From NCBI GenBank assembly GCA_038503065.1, contig JBCAMK010000004.1, positions 2,059,001-2,123,000 on the forward strand: a stretch of DNA of 64,000 bases. The letters run 5' to 3'. Position numbers and translations under genes: made by a program. The first letter of the stretch is position 1. Each line of letters opens with the position of its first letter. Under the pieces are notes generated by a model, which made no database searches, had not been told where the DNA came from, and saw only the letters and a list, made by a program, of their open reading frames with translations. Below, piece after piece: positions 1 through 13,413 of the stretch. Source of the DNA: Paragyromitra xinjiangensis. Its lineage: Eukaryota > Ascomycota > Pezizomycetes > Pezizales > Discinaceae.

Positions 1-2960
1 TATACTATAGGACTATTATCCGGGAGCCTTTCCCTTCATCTCAGACTACATGGTTGTACCTACCGAGCCTTGGTGATCTACTACATGCTGAGGTTTGCGT
101 GTGGCCCTTAGCCTTCCTCTTGTTAAGTTCGCTCCTGGCCCTCCCGATACACATAATTTAGGCTTGTCCCGATGGTTTTTATGAGGCTTATGGCTTTACC
201 TCTCTTTAGGGTTGTGATGATTCCGGGTTTTTGTTTGAGATTATGCTATTATGGATCCTTAATTCACTCGCCTCTTTTTGGTAGTTGTGGTCTGTAGAGC
301 CATTAAAGATGTGATGTAGGAACGAAAAGTGCTCCCCATCCCGTTGGTTATCTGTGATCTTCTACATAGCATTTTCTTAAAAACGCTGAGAGGTTACAAA
401 CTAGGCCTTTTGGAGCGGATAGAAGAAGTCAGATATCAAGTGCCGGTATACCGACTGCAGTCCTGGGCCTTCACGCGTTAGAGGTCGGCTGATGGGGTGT
501 TGGAAATTGAGCTGCAGTGAAACTCTATGCAATGGCTATGGGTAAGAAGCGGAGTTTTCATGGCACTATTCACCCAGAGCTGAGGCCGAGTGATCAACAG
601 TGATTAATTGATCAGCAGGTAGTCTGGTTTGACATCATGAAATAGGTTTCAAATAAATAAGGTTGCAGGCCAACACTTACCTTATTAGAAACTGTGTGCG
701 GTGTAGGAAGCTATATCTCTAGCGTTAGTGTGTGCTTGTTTTTTTATTGTGGTCCGATGTGGGGAGATCCTTGGCTTACTTATTTTTCCGGCCCCCCCCC
801 GCATTCAACAACCTCGCTTGTTCTCTTCTTGGCTCCCATCTCATCCTTCATTTTCCAGTTTTCCTGAGGGAGAGGGTAATTGCTCTCCTGGAGAATGGGG
901 GGTTTCCTCCTATTAATAGGGTTCTACCACTTAACCTACGTTATAGCTTACGGTAGTACTGCATAGGCCAAGCTTGATTCTTAGAACTGAAACCCCGCAT
1001 GTCCCACAATCAACTGAAGTTGGCATACCAGTCGCCATCGAGGGGATAGGGCCAATGGGTGATTTTTATCCTCTGATTAGACATAAAGTTCTGTAGGCCA
1101 TCGTAAATAAGCTCAAAGCTATTCTATGGTTTCCCAAAGAACCGACAGTCGATTTTAAAGATATCATCTTCTGCAAGGGGAAGCTAGCTGTAGAATATCT
1201 GTTGAGATCAGGAGGGTCACGTACGAAAGTTTAAGCCAGGCAAGCTAGACAGATCTAGCACCTTGTACCCAGAGGACGCTGAGTTGCCTCTGATACCGGA
1301 AACGCCTGCTCTAGTTGGATCTTCCCTCTCAGGGATGATGGAAATCGCCATGAAATCGCTGATGAAAGAGGGTCTGGTTCCTGATAACGGGGCTTTACTA
1401 CAATAAGCAATTAGCTAAGAGCATCTTTGATCAATATCTTGGAAATCGCACATTGAAACTATCTTGCAAACGGTATCCCCCCTCCTGGAGGGATTTCTGA
1501 AGTTGCTATTTAGATCTTAGGGTGAGGGGATTGGGCCTAGACTCATGGCGTTGATGCTGCAGGTGGTGCGTAATCTAGACAGCCATTGATAGACGAAATT
1601 CTCATGGCTATAAGCTTGCGGGAGAATTGGTGTAGGGGGTTGGTAGATCTTTTGATCTAGAAGGTGAAAGGGGTATTAATTACTTAGTAAACGCGGTAGA
1701 AAGAAGGATCTTATGCGTGCGTCAAGTGATTATGCTCGGCAACTTTGTGCTGGTATGGCTAATCCAGCGGAAATGGATATGAGCTTCCTGTCGGGGCTCG
1801 GGGGAACATCGGAAGACCTTCTGAAGGTCAAGAGATCAGCGCAACCAACAGGGCTGCGAACGATCATAGCTTCTAGACATACTAAGGTAACAAGACCTGG
1901 AGGCCAATTTTTGCTTGAAACAAACTTTAAGTGCCGTTCCTCTTATTTCAGAAATCGTAAATACATGTAGTCTTTACCCAGGCTAGGAGGCCAGCAACAT
2001 CAACAACAGGTACCTGCCTCTTCGCTAGCAAGTCTCTTCTTTCGCTACCAAGCTACTTTCTTCCATAAATAGATCGATTCTGTTTATCGGTGGGGAAGTT
2101 CTTGGATAAATATTGTCAGGATACTAGCCAGACTTAGCACTATATATGCTAGAGTCCCAGTAAGGGGGACTGCTGCGCTCAATGCCCCCAGCGCGATAAA
2201 GAGATAGCTCTACCTTGTCGGAAATGAACTAAGCACCTGCTTCCTTACCTGATACCCTACGAAACCGAATTGCACCCGTCAATTTTTCCCCCAGGGTGGA
2301 ATAGCCCCCCTTGGTTTAGATATCCCATAGATCACTGCATGTAGATACTCCTATTCAGTCCCTTTGTGCCAGTGCTTTATATATGACCTTGCAGCCCTCT
2401 ATCCCAGCCTTCTACCGGCAGTCGGTTCTCGCCGGATAATGCGTTTACCAAGTAGGGTCGGTTCGTCCTCCAAATACTACATGTAGCTCCCTAATCCTAA
2501 TGCCGCTTAAATATCTAGCCTCACACCCAAATTTCCAGGTGACAATCTAATCAAGTGATCATTGATGGATTTTTCCACGAGACAGGATGTAGGCTGTGAG
2601 GCTACCGGGTAGTTACGAATACTCAGGTTGGCGAGTTTAATCACCTTCTACCGTTGCAGTATTTAAACTGGAAATGATAAACCTAGCACTTGGGGTTCGT
2701 ATGTCACCAGGTGCAGCCACAAGGACCCTTCAACCTCGTCCACCCATCTTACCAATACTTGTTCGTAGAACTTCTCTATATATATTCCTTCCCCCTCTCG
2801 ACCTACCTCTATTATCTTCATCAATGAAACACTCCCTTTTCACCCTTCCTCCAATTGCTCACCATGTTGTCAAAGGAGCGACTTGCCCTATACCACCAGG
2901 CTCAGCCATACAAACTCAAAACTGAAGCTTGAGGCAGTCTAAGTGGCATAATGTCTTTTG

Positions 2961-3874
2961 CGAATTGCTAAAGAGGCCAAATCAGAAAAGCCTAAGAAAC
3001 TAATTAGCGCAGCTTTAAAGCAAAAAAAAGAACCGATGGTGATCTAAGCCCATACATACCTCAACTCCCAGTGATACCAATCGTTTCTAGTGGCTCAACG
3101 CTAGAGATGCCATTTTAACATGTGCCAAAGATTTTTTCGACTTCAAGTGGATACGGAAGAACCTTATCAAGCTCCCGAGGAAGTTCGTATGTATGCTCTT
3201 GCTGCTAGACGGCTATAATTGTTTGAATAACCAACTACGCCTCGAAATCGGTAACTTGAATGATTTTAGGAAAGTGTCGTATGACGACAGACCGGAAGTC
3301 ACCAGCCGCGTTGTTGTGGATTTTGTGCTTCTCGTGTACAGGTTATGCACGATAAACTTTTGATAAGCCGGCTTTGTTGATCTATAGGCCTCCGAGATCC
3401 GTCGACCGTTTTGAGCCTTTCCGGAGCAGGGTATGTGCACCAAAATCACCGGTCCTAACTCTAGCAAGTCCGTTCGTGTTGTTAGACAGGCAGGTTGGGC
3501 GCTTAGCTAGTAGATTCCCCTGCAGGAAGATGCTTTTCTGGCTGTCGAGAAGGTAGAGAACCACTGTTCACATACCTTGCTATCCTTCGAGAGCTCAGTA
3601 TCTAAGTGGATAGGACGAACATGATGGTACAAGGTCCTTTTTTTACCAGCGAAGAGCGCTATACTCCCATGACTATTCGGAACGGCGGTACAGTTCAATG
3701 GTTTCATGTGTTCGAAACCGGCACGAGGGAGCCCGGGCAGCTGCAGCCCAAAACGATTTTGGTTTCGTGATGGCCATGCTGGATATGACGAGCAAGAACA
3801 TCCCGCATGCAACTCCACCTAGGGCGGGCCCGGGGCGGAATGGAAGAATTAAAAAAGTTACGATATGTCTATAG
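2961..3874 (+). pseudogene. Unidentified multi-exon gene or relic
   Basis: Five segments can be joined in frame across plausible introns: 2961-3038, 3091-3341, 3388-3430, 3526-3597 and 3650-3874 (stop TAG). The introns have GTGATC..TTTCTAG, GTTATG..TATAG, GTATGT..CTAAC..TGCAG and GTATCT..TTTTTTTACCAG ends. The join gives about 222 residues with a lysine-rich start, the hydrophobic stretch FVCMLLLLDGYNC and a basic tail. No start codon can be attached: an ATG at 2864 opens a 22-codon frame that stops at 2930, and the 2961 frame has a stop just upstream. I recognise no family. Opposite-strand frames are also open, so this could be chance. If real, the 5' end is broken or missed. Confidence 0.25.
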
Positions 3875-4769
3875 GTGCCGGCCTATAGGGTAAGTGGTAT
3901 GTCGATTCCCGGGGGGCATCGGACAGTGGCGAGAACTTGATAGATGTGCCGGATCTCTTTGATTAAATATCGAAACGGTGCATGTTGTTTCTGTGTTTTC
4001 TTTGCATTTCAGGGGCAGGGGTTATGAAGTTGCTGAAGCGATCTAGAGATGCTGTAGGTGTTTCGGCGCTAGGTATCGAACAATCGTGTAGCTTACTACC
4101 TCCGTTAAGCTATTATTCGTCACGTAGTCATGTGACATACAAAACTCCCTGGCAGATGTATCACTGGAGATACGGCGGCCTGTCGTCACCATCAGGTGGA
4201 TAACGAAAACAATCGAACCCACAAGAAAGATGAGCTCTTCCGACTACTATAAATTTGCCAAATACGTCTCAGGCTATAATAAGAAGACGGTGCGTGAGCA
4301 TCAAAGGACCTTCCGGCTGGCTTTCCTCGCGAGCCATCATCCCCTGCGTCTCCGTAGCAGCATTAGGGTGGCACTGTCGGCATTACTCCGGATGGACCGG
4401 GTAGGTTGATAGTAAGGGGCTTCTCCAGGCTGGGAACCGATGTAGCTATAACTTTTGGTTCGCGTTACCAACACCATGGGTAGTTGAGCGAGTCTCTGAC
4501 ACGGGGCCAACCGGTACCTAGAATCTAGTGTATGGGCGTGAGTTGGTGGAAGTATGTATGGGTTTAGTGGCCGCGGAGTATGGGCGAGGTATGGATACGA
4601 GAATGGAGTGTGAACAAACAAAACTCGTGGTGAACGGAAGGACTATATCTGGACCTCAAGCGCAAGAGTATTTTCATCAGCTGATATCTTGTACCATGGT
4701 CGGATCTTAGCAGTAAAACCACTCGTATTTCTGGAGGTACCTTGCAGGCAATATTACACAAACATATAT

Positions 4770-4785
4770 GGTTAGGGTTAGGGTT
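4770..4785. repeat. Short internal telomere-like array
   Basis: The 16 bases GGTTAGGGTTAGGGTT hold two full TTAGGG units plus flanks, the usual telomere unit of filamentous ascomycetes. The stretch lies in the gene-poor part of the window, far from a sequence end. It could be an interstitial telomere scar, a telobox-type protein site or chance. Confidence 0.6.
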
Positions 4786-7498
4786 CTCAATGGTACCACA
4801 ATTAAACCTTTGTTTAAATGGAGCAGTCTCGTGCCCCACATAATTATAAGCCTTTCCTGTCGCCCACCCCAGTCATACTGCAGGGTAACCTCCTGTTTTC
4901 GGGCTGCTCCACATACTGGAACCCCAGGATGCTTGTGAACAAAGACATTGGTAGCGAGAGGTTTTTCCAGGGCAGTGGTTCTTACACGACAGGGTGGTTG
5001 GTAGGCTAAGCCCACAATCGTATATAGGTGATTTAGACACAGAACAGGAAATACGCCTAGACAAAATTCCGATATGCGCGTAATAACTCTCACAGACCCG
5101 TCTGCAAAGTTAGCGCCCTGGAGATATTAAGCGTAAGGAACCCAAATTCAGGTCCAGAGAGGGGCTGAAAAGGACCCCTGCTGATGGGAGTATTCTCTAC
5201 ACCCATTCCAGATATTTTACTCTGGAAAATTTCCTTTTTTTTGGGAGGGGGTATTTTTCTGTTGGTATACTACCTATGTACATGTAAGATGTTGGAAGCC
5301 CGGCCCTGGAGGTACCCGAGTGTTTAAAAAAGCATGCCAACACGCCCTGTCTATAAGATTTCCTGTCTTACCTCCAAATGAAAAGTTTTTTATAGCTGAG
5401 AATTCGCGATTTGTGTCCAACGGTCACATTTTTCCCTTAGGCTTTTGCCGTTCGAGTACATGTAAGCTTACGATGTTTCACCCCTCACGGTGTATTTATT
5501 AGAGAAATGGGGAAAAGGTCTGGGCAACAACCGGCCGACTCTACAGCTTAACTTGTCTACTAGATACTAGTGCGGCTAGCTCTAAATTGCAAATATCTTT
5601 TATTAGATGTGATCTGGGTTGTTATCAGTCTAGGCGCGCGACGATATCGCAGGTGGCACATAGTAATGCGAAGGTAAAGGGGAGTTGGGATGTGGGGATG
5701 GCTACCCGCGTCGCGGGCTTTTTCTTTTCTTTTTCTTTTGGCGAGTATCAGTTTTAGATGTGGCCCCCGCGTAATTTCTAGCCTTGAAGAAGAAAGGAAA
5801 TGGTTTTCACTTTAGTTGTATGTATAGTTATCTTCGCAATTATAGGTAAGCCTGACGATATCGTAGCAATACTGCCGCCGGTGCTACGATGCGCACATAC
5901 TCTGTCGATCATGATCAGATGGGGGAAAAGGGAAAGCAACTCCATCTTAGGGGGAAGAGATGCCTGGGTGCGCATGTGTAGCCAGGTAATGGCGACGAGA
6001 TGATCGAAATTCTGCGGATCCAGAAATTCAGCTGTGCCTGCTTGTGGGGAAGATTGGGTTGGAGTTTACCATTTCACCAAGAGACCAATATCCAGAGCTC
6101 CGGATTAATTATCCCCCGGATCGCCTAACGAGGTCTTAGATATGGACGTATCTTATCTGATTTAGTGTTCAGGGAGGAGATCCTCGGACGAAAACAGACG
6201 CCGACATATTCAATCGTACCACGAGCCAGCGGTACCGCGCTGTGCGATTGGGAAAATACCCTAGGCGAGTATCATGGTGAGGTGGTACCGAGATCTTGCG
6301 GGGGGGGCGGACTTCGCCAGAAACCGAACGAATTATAGAAAGACCACTACGAAGGTATCATGACGCATTGGATAAATAAACCACCTCGGGTCAAATTGCA
6401 AACTTGCGGGGTACTTATTTACCGGCGAGAAGTGGTTTCGTGAAAGCCGGCAGGCATGGTCAATGAAAACTGAGTATCAGATTTTATTCAATTGCCAGGT
6501 ACACTGCTGCTGCGGGCAAGAATCAGATGTGTATGCATACTCTACGTGGAGTACATACATGTGCGGTTGGTGCCGGAGAACGCATGCCCCTGGTGCGGTC
6601 GGCCCTGCACCCGATAAGACAGCAAGGAGTCAAACCCACACAGCGACGACCACCTTAACTTTTGCCGGCCTGTCAGCGTAAGAAGAAGCAACGTGAAGAA
6701 GCTCTTCTCCGTCAACGTGCGCACCGCATAGGTACCTAGCTGCTCTTTGCTCTACTCTGGTCAGAGTCTGTCTCAGGCGGCTTCCCAGACTCTGGCTGCT
6801 GGCTGCTGTTCTCTATCGACCGACGCACATTCTCATACTTCTTGAGCGCATCGTACTTATTCTCATACGTTGTATCATCTCATATTCTATCTCCTCATAT
6901 TTTTTTATTTCTGCTACCCTACAGCAGGCATTCATTCGGACGTCTGTTCTCTTGTAGCTGTACTCCCCCGGCGGTGAGTTAGGGAATATGTAAGTGTACC
7001 TACCTTCTCCCCCCACCCCCCCCGCCCCTTTGTTCTTCTGCCTTGGAGAAAACACCCAACGAGTGAGAGCTTCCGCGTAGCTGCCCGGTTGAACCCCTCA
7101 TTCGGATTATCCGCTCGTTTTGTCGCTCCTCCAAACTCCCCGCTAAATTTTCTTAAAGACCAAAAATATCCCCCAATTTAAAATAAATAACTGGAGGAGA
7201 AGGCGAGGGAAATATAAAGACAACAGCTTTGAGGGAGCTCTGTAAAGCCGTTGATCTCATTTCCCCCTGACAAAATCGCACGCGCCTTTCAACAAAATCT
7301 TGTGTCCCTGGCCCGCATGGAGGCTGTTCTGAACGTCAGGGAACGTTGAATTTGTTCTTGTCCGGTATGCCCCATGCCTGCTTGTACTTTCCATTTAATT
7401 TGTATCCTACATTTAAACACCACTTCCCTGCTCTGTCAAATAAATCTCCGACTTCTGTCTGACCCTGGTCAGAGTCAATCTGGTCAGATTCAACCACA

Positions 7499-10400
7499 AT
7501 GGCTACCCCACCCCAATATTCTTCGGATGGCCGAAAGTCACCCAGTGGTCCCCGAAAGGTTCCTCATGCCTTGACAACTACCTTCTTCACGAAATCGTCG
7601 AAAAAATCCGGAGAAGCTAGAAGCCCTACGTTTCCGTCGCCTGCTACTCCTACGATATCAATGAGGGGTCCTAGTAACAGACAAGGTGTGTACTACGGAG
7701 ACAGCGGGGAATCAAGTGAGATGAGATCAGAGCCTATCGGCATCCCGCAATCCCCGAGCCTTGCATCAAACAGGCCAAAGAAACTTGCACCCAATTCGTT
7801 CAATACTCATTACCGGACTATATCGAGATCAATGAATGATCTAGGAAACATTTTCTCGCGCGGTCGATCTCCTCCGAATCGAGAACCTTCTCCACGGCGG
7901 GGTGGTGGCGGACCGTTGAACCCGCTCCCAGAAGGAAGGCGAAAAGATAATCCTGAATCCCCTCGACTAAGGACGATAGATAGCGGAAGTGTTCCATCCA
8001 TATCGGTAATGCAGCACGGAGATCAGGCTGCTAGAATTATGAAGGAAGGTTGGATCAATATGATCGATTCGAACTCGGTGAAAAAAGGTCCTCTACGCGA
8101 GGCCTGGAAACTGCAACACGCTATAATAACTGGTAGTTATCTTATGCTTTATAAACCGCCTTCCAGCCTTCAGATCAGGTCGTTCGACATTAGTGCGGTT
8201 CCGTCAAGTCCACCAAGGCCTCAGAGTGCTCCTGCCACCGCTGCAGCCACGTTCAATGTCTCCACGCTTAGGCATAAGAGTACCTCTAAACACCCCGAGA
8301 TTGTCATCACTGAGAAGGGCGAGATCCTAGGAGGGACTGTTGAAGCCCTCTGCCATGAGCTTATGTTTACAGATGATGACCAATTCATACAAGGAGCGAC
8401 TCGGACGCTGGCTGGCTGGGCAAGTCCTGAAACTGCTTTAGGAATATTCACGGAACTTTCAACCTTGACAGATTTATCAGCCAGAATTGCATGGGTTCTA
8501 ACTCTTTTCATCGAGTCTGCTTTCGGGATGCTTTTGGAGCCTGGTTGCTACAATTCTGCTCGGCTTTTGTTGGAAAAGGGGATTACTCCACATAATCCTA
8601 ACCTTGCAAAGGATCTAAGGGCCGGAGTCGAAGCTCGGGCCACTCGCCTTCAGGAGGATTTAAGCCTTCCTAACGAGTCGAGTAAGGGTGACTAGTTCTC
8701 AAATCTTTGCATGTCGGTGTTCCTTGCTGATCGTATGGCAGAGTCTTCAAATCCTAGCTCGGATATATTCAGCACGCTGTCAACCTCACTCCCTACTGAT
8801 GAATTTATGCGAATAAACCCCGAAACATTTGCTACCCAGGTTCATCTCTTCCACCTGAAGTACCTGCAAGCATGGAGCCCGGAGGACGATATTTCGCTTC
8901 TTCTCGCATCACCCCATTTACCTCCGCCCGCCCACCGAAATCCGTTGATATTTACCTCAGCTAATATGCATTTTCTTGGAGAACGGGTGCTTAGCCATGT
9001 TTTGACAGGTGATTCAACAACTAATTCTGTCGACCGACGCGCTACTGTCTTGTCCCAATGGCTCAAAGTCGGAGTTTTGCTTCGGAAGAAAGGTGACATG
9101 GTTGGTTACTTGGCGGTATCGATGGCAGTACTTTCACCCCCGATTCTTCGACTGCGTGAGACATGGAGTTTGCTCGACGATTCCTTAATTGAAGAAATAG
9201 AGCGGGGAGCAAAACTTATGCGGGTTCTGGAGAGGCGGCGTCTTGAGGAGGGTGAGAGCTGTGAAGAGGGTCAGATATTCGCTCCAAACGTGTCAAAGGA
9301 GGGTCTGTCTTTATCGGATGTTGTGCCATATTTTGGAGACCTGTGTCACTGTATGGATGAAGCATATACAAGCCGTGCCCAGAGTGTTGACTATCCCAAG
9401 TTTGTTCATGGGGCGGATGTCATCTTAAGATCACTAGAAAGGTGGAGAGAAGACTGGACCGATGCTTGCCTTGATCTTGATCATAAAGAGAAGAAGGTCC
9501 CTCAGGAGGAGGTGAAGCAACTACAAAGATGCCTTTGTACTTTGAATTCCAACAACCAGAATCCACCCTCTGCCAACTCCACAGGGTTCTTCGATATGTC
9601 ATTGGCCTGTGAGCCATCCTCGACAGGGATGTATCTACACTCGCATTACCATCAGCGCCTTCCTCTCAGCACTGGCGCCAATGTGCCGCTTGTTTTCACA
9701 GACGTCCTTCCCAGCTTCTCTCTTTTCGATAGGGATGATACCTTGGCAATCTCAGGCACTCTTCACAAAAAGACCCCAAGTTCTGGATTGGCATCACCAA
9801 GCTATGGGCCTGGGCAACAACAAACCCAGCAGCAGCCACAGCAACAGCAGCCTGGGCCCGCTCAATCCAATCAAAATTTAAGGCCACCCACCTCTTCGGG
9901 GCAACAGGCTCTTAGACGCACACGCTCGTTTCCGCCATCAAAGGATACTGCCCAGACAACTGGATACGACGAACTCGATTTCACAACGAGGGAACGAACG
10001 GCAGGGCTGCATGGAGGAGATAATGCTATGCTGAGAGCAATTCGAGACGTTGCTGGCGTTGGGCAGCAACTATTCTATTCAAAAGATGGCGAATTGGTGT
10101 TGAAATCGATTACTGAAGATGCATATTCTTCAAGGCCTTCAAGTGTTATTGAGACCACTTCTAAAAGAGTGAGTGGAGCGTCTAGGAGAATATCAGAACA
10201 AGTCTACAGTAATAGCGCCTCTCCCCGGATTTCGACGCACGGGGAAGGAAGTGTCCCGCCGACGCCTATTCGTGATGGGTTCGTTTTTGACAACAGTCAA
10301 TATCTTCCAGTGGTACCGAAAGGAGGAACTCTTGAAAGATTGGTGGATATTCTTGTTTTAGGAGTGGAAGATTTCAGTAAACGGATGAATGGTTCTGAGC

Positions 10401-13400
10401 GAAATCCTCCAGCATCAGAGAAATCTCCGCTACTCCGTATGAACATGGATGTTTTTACAATTACCTTTTTTGCTACGTTTCGAAGGTAAGATTTAATTTC
10501 GTTTAATGTCAACGTCCGCGTCCAAATATGCTAAATTAAGATAGCTACTGCTCCCCCATCGTTCTGATTGACTATCTCAAGAAACGCCTTCTTGGTTCAA
10601 AATCTGCCGCAACCTTATCCGATGACGAGAGCGACGATGTTGTGTTTCCAGACTGGACTGGCCCAGATAATATCAGTCATGAACGTATAGACTGGAATCT
10701 CGTATCGAAGATTCACATTGGGATCCTTGAGGCAATGAATATCTGGATATCTGAGTTCTACATAGATTTTCATTCTGATCAGGCTCTGGGGGATTCCTTC
10801 GTTTCATTTCTGAGTATTGCGGCAAGAGAATTATCATACTGGAGAAATCTTAAGCCAGAGCATAGCTATCTACAGAGACAGGCCGATCAAATTAACAACC
10901 TTTGGTATGATATTCGGGCGAAATTTGCCCAACTTAGCTTTACGCCACTGCGATACCCAATCCAATCAACACCTGCCGAGACTCCCGAGGAGTTGGAGAT
11001 ACGCTACACGAACGATGTTGCTGTGATGGAGGATTTTGTGGATAAGCTAGAGCGAAAAGTGCGCGACTCATTTCGTATGGTGAGGCTAGTCGACTGGATG
11101 GTGGCATTTGAGATCTTTGAAACGCAGAGTGCAGAACCTCTCGGATTCTTTGTTTCAAAAGTATCTCTTTTGTCACATGATGAGGATGAAGTACTTCAAG
11201 ATATCTTTTTTCTTTTAAACAACATCTGGCGGGGCAATTCATCGATTCCGGTTCGGGATACTCTTCCCAAATCTTTAAAGGAGCTCTGCGCACTGCGAAC
11301 TGAGATTACGAATTGGGTTCTTGCGCAAATTGTGGACTTTCGGCTTACTGCTGAACGACGGGCTCACCGAATATCATTTCTCCTAAAGTGTCTGGCAATA
11401 TCCCGAAAGCGCATGTCCGGGATGGATTTGTATGAAGATTATAAAGCTGGGGCCCGCCAACATGTGCCCTCTTTTGTTGCAAGCGCCATCGCAGCAGCGT
11501 TGGTTCGCCCAGAGAGTCGATGTTTTGGTTATGCATGGCTTACGGCGGTACGAATGACTGTTGGAGCGGTCAGTCAAATCGATTCGCTTGAAGCGATTAT
11601 TCCCCCAGAGGTTGAGGGAGCTCAATGCACGCAGCCCATGACTCCTTGTGCTGGTTGGATTATGGAGCGCCTTCTAGAGATTGTTTGCTATGTGCCAAAT
11701 ATGGTTGTGGAGAACAACCGTCTCATTAATTTTGACAAACGACGTTATGTCTATAATTTCATCAACAACTTCACAAACATTAATTCTCAATCTCCAATCC
11801 AGGAAGGATTTCCCCTGCCGGATACCCCCATCTCACTGCCAGCTCCTCGTGGTTTTGATATCCGAGCTATCAAGGAATTTTCCAATAGGGAAAACCAACC
11901 GGTCAAGCAGACCAGAATTAAGGTTTTCTGGAGGCTTTTACATCAAGAACAAGAGAAGGTTCGGCGCGACGCAAAGCAACGCGACATAATCGAACGAATA
12001 CAGCGACAACAGCAGCGCGCAGAACACCGCCGTCAACCCACAGCTCTGAAACTCGAACCAGCTGATAAAAGAAGTGGGAGGCGGCTGGGTGTGAACTCCA
12101 TCTTCAAAGCTGTGCGACCTATCTCGATGGCCCTAACAGGTGGATGGACGCCCCCTCAGTCATCCGCACGGATATTGTCCCCCGGAGACTTACCTCAGCT
12201 GAAAGGTTTAGAACATGGAAAAAAGCCCTCGTCGACAATAGATCTGACGGCAGTAGCAAATGTTTCTTGTCCCAAAAATACCCGTGATCGTTTTATGTGG
12301 AGGATCAGGACCGAAAACGGGGTCTCTTATCTGTTCCAAGCCACCTCAGAGAAAGAGCTGGAAGAATGGTTGAAGGTAATTGCGAGTGTTCGCGGGATCG
12401 CTATTAGTGATGGCGGCGATTCTATCGATGGTCTCACAATGATGTCTCAGAGTCGTGTTCCCCAACCGGTATTTGGGGTTTCTCTGGAAGAGCTCTGTAG
12501 GCGGGATAACGTAAAAGTGCCACTCGTAGTTGAGGCCTTGTTAGGGGAAATTGAACTTCGAGGTATGCGTTTCATGTATTATTATCCCTAACACTGTGCT
12601 AATGTGGGTTTTTTTGGACTAGGTATCGATGAAGTTGGAATTTATCGAGTGCCAGGGTCGCTTTCGAGCATCAACGCTCTAAAAGTAGCTCTTGATTCTG
12701 GAGATGACGTGCGGATGGATGACGATCGATGGTATGATATCAATGCTATTGCAGGGGCTTTCAAAATGTTCATGCGTGAGCTTCCGGATCGGGCTCTAGG
12801 CGCTGAAGCTCTTGAGGAGCTCAAAAACTTGACTGGTAAATATATGTCCGGTGGTTTTGCCAATGACCAATTCTAATCGTGGGGTAGCTGAGATTACGGA
12901 CGATGACGAAAGAGCAGCTGCTTATCGTGAAGTGATGCTGCGTTTACCTCCTTGCAATTACCATTTTCTTCGTCGTGTTTACGTGCATTTCTCCAGGTGA
13001 ATTCCTCCACTTTTCTATGAAAATCTCTTAGTGCCATTCGTTAATGGGGTGAATTTCCATTTAGGATCGCGAGTAATGCGCCTATTAATAAAATGCATGC
13101 AGTCAACCTTGCAATTGTGTTTGGAATGGGCCTCTCCCCCACTTCCCCAAATATGCCACTAGGGGTGTCTCCTGACCTAGGCCTTTACCAAACAATGGTA
13201 AAAGTATGGATCACGCACATGGACATAATATTTCCGGAGGTTGAAGATGATGACGACCACGAATCGGTATCAGTTACGCAAGCTGAATCGCTAGAAATTC
13301 ATTCTTCCGAGCCTTCGTCTCCAGCATTGGAACACGTGTCTACCAACTCCCCTAGGATGAGCATCGATGAAAAGCGGCCGGAAGTGAGAAATTTGGAGGG

Positions 13401-13413
13401 ATTGGCTATCTGA
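7499..13413 (+). CDS. bem2: Bem2-like RasGEF/PH/RhoGAP protein
   Basis: Rho GTPase-activating protein expected to switch off Rho-type GTPases in polarity and cytoskeleton control at the cell cortex. Exons are 7499-8681, 8742-10485, 10545-12562, 12623-12835, 12888-12996 and 13065-13413, giving 1871 residues with all phases matching. Order of parts: a disordered Ser/Pro-rich N-terminus; a PH-like segment near residue 180 (KEGWINMIDSN); a Gln-rich linker; a RasGEF N-terminal motif made across intron 2 (FFATFRSYCSPIVLIDYL, about 970-985); a RasGEF-like domain to about 1300; a second PH-like domain about 1490-1600; and a RhoGAP domain from about 1648 with the arginine-finger motif GIYRVPGS and the NLAIVFGMGLSP end motif, completed across three short introns. 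This order matches fungal Bem2. The start is the first in-frame ATG with good context (CACAATGG); earlier ATGs are separated by stops. Confidence 0.9.

Larger units (their letters stand above)
1..7498. other. Gene-poor, degraded region
   Basis: No recognisable gene lies here. Open frames are short and overlap on both strands. Coding-like stretches broken by stops and shifts occur at about 1160-1400, 1713-1970 and 2960-3874; the last is listed separately. Four copies of the palindrome TACATGTA (1962, 2478, 5279, 5457) and a short TTAGGG array (4770-4785) are present. I recognise no transposase, reverse transcriptase or terminal repeat. The last 150 bases are probably the leader of the next gene: ATGs at 7367 and 7374 precede the start at 7499, and a GTATGC donor (7366) with CAG acceptors near 7470-7486 suggests a leader intron that would remove them. 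Confidence 0.6.

Noticed and set aside
3700..3740. B-box-like GTGTTCGAAACCGGCAC
   Set aside because: No A box or cloverleaf stems upstream; it falls inside the open frame of the 3 kb relic.
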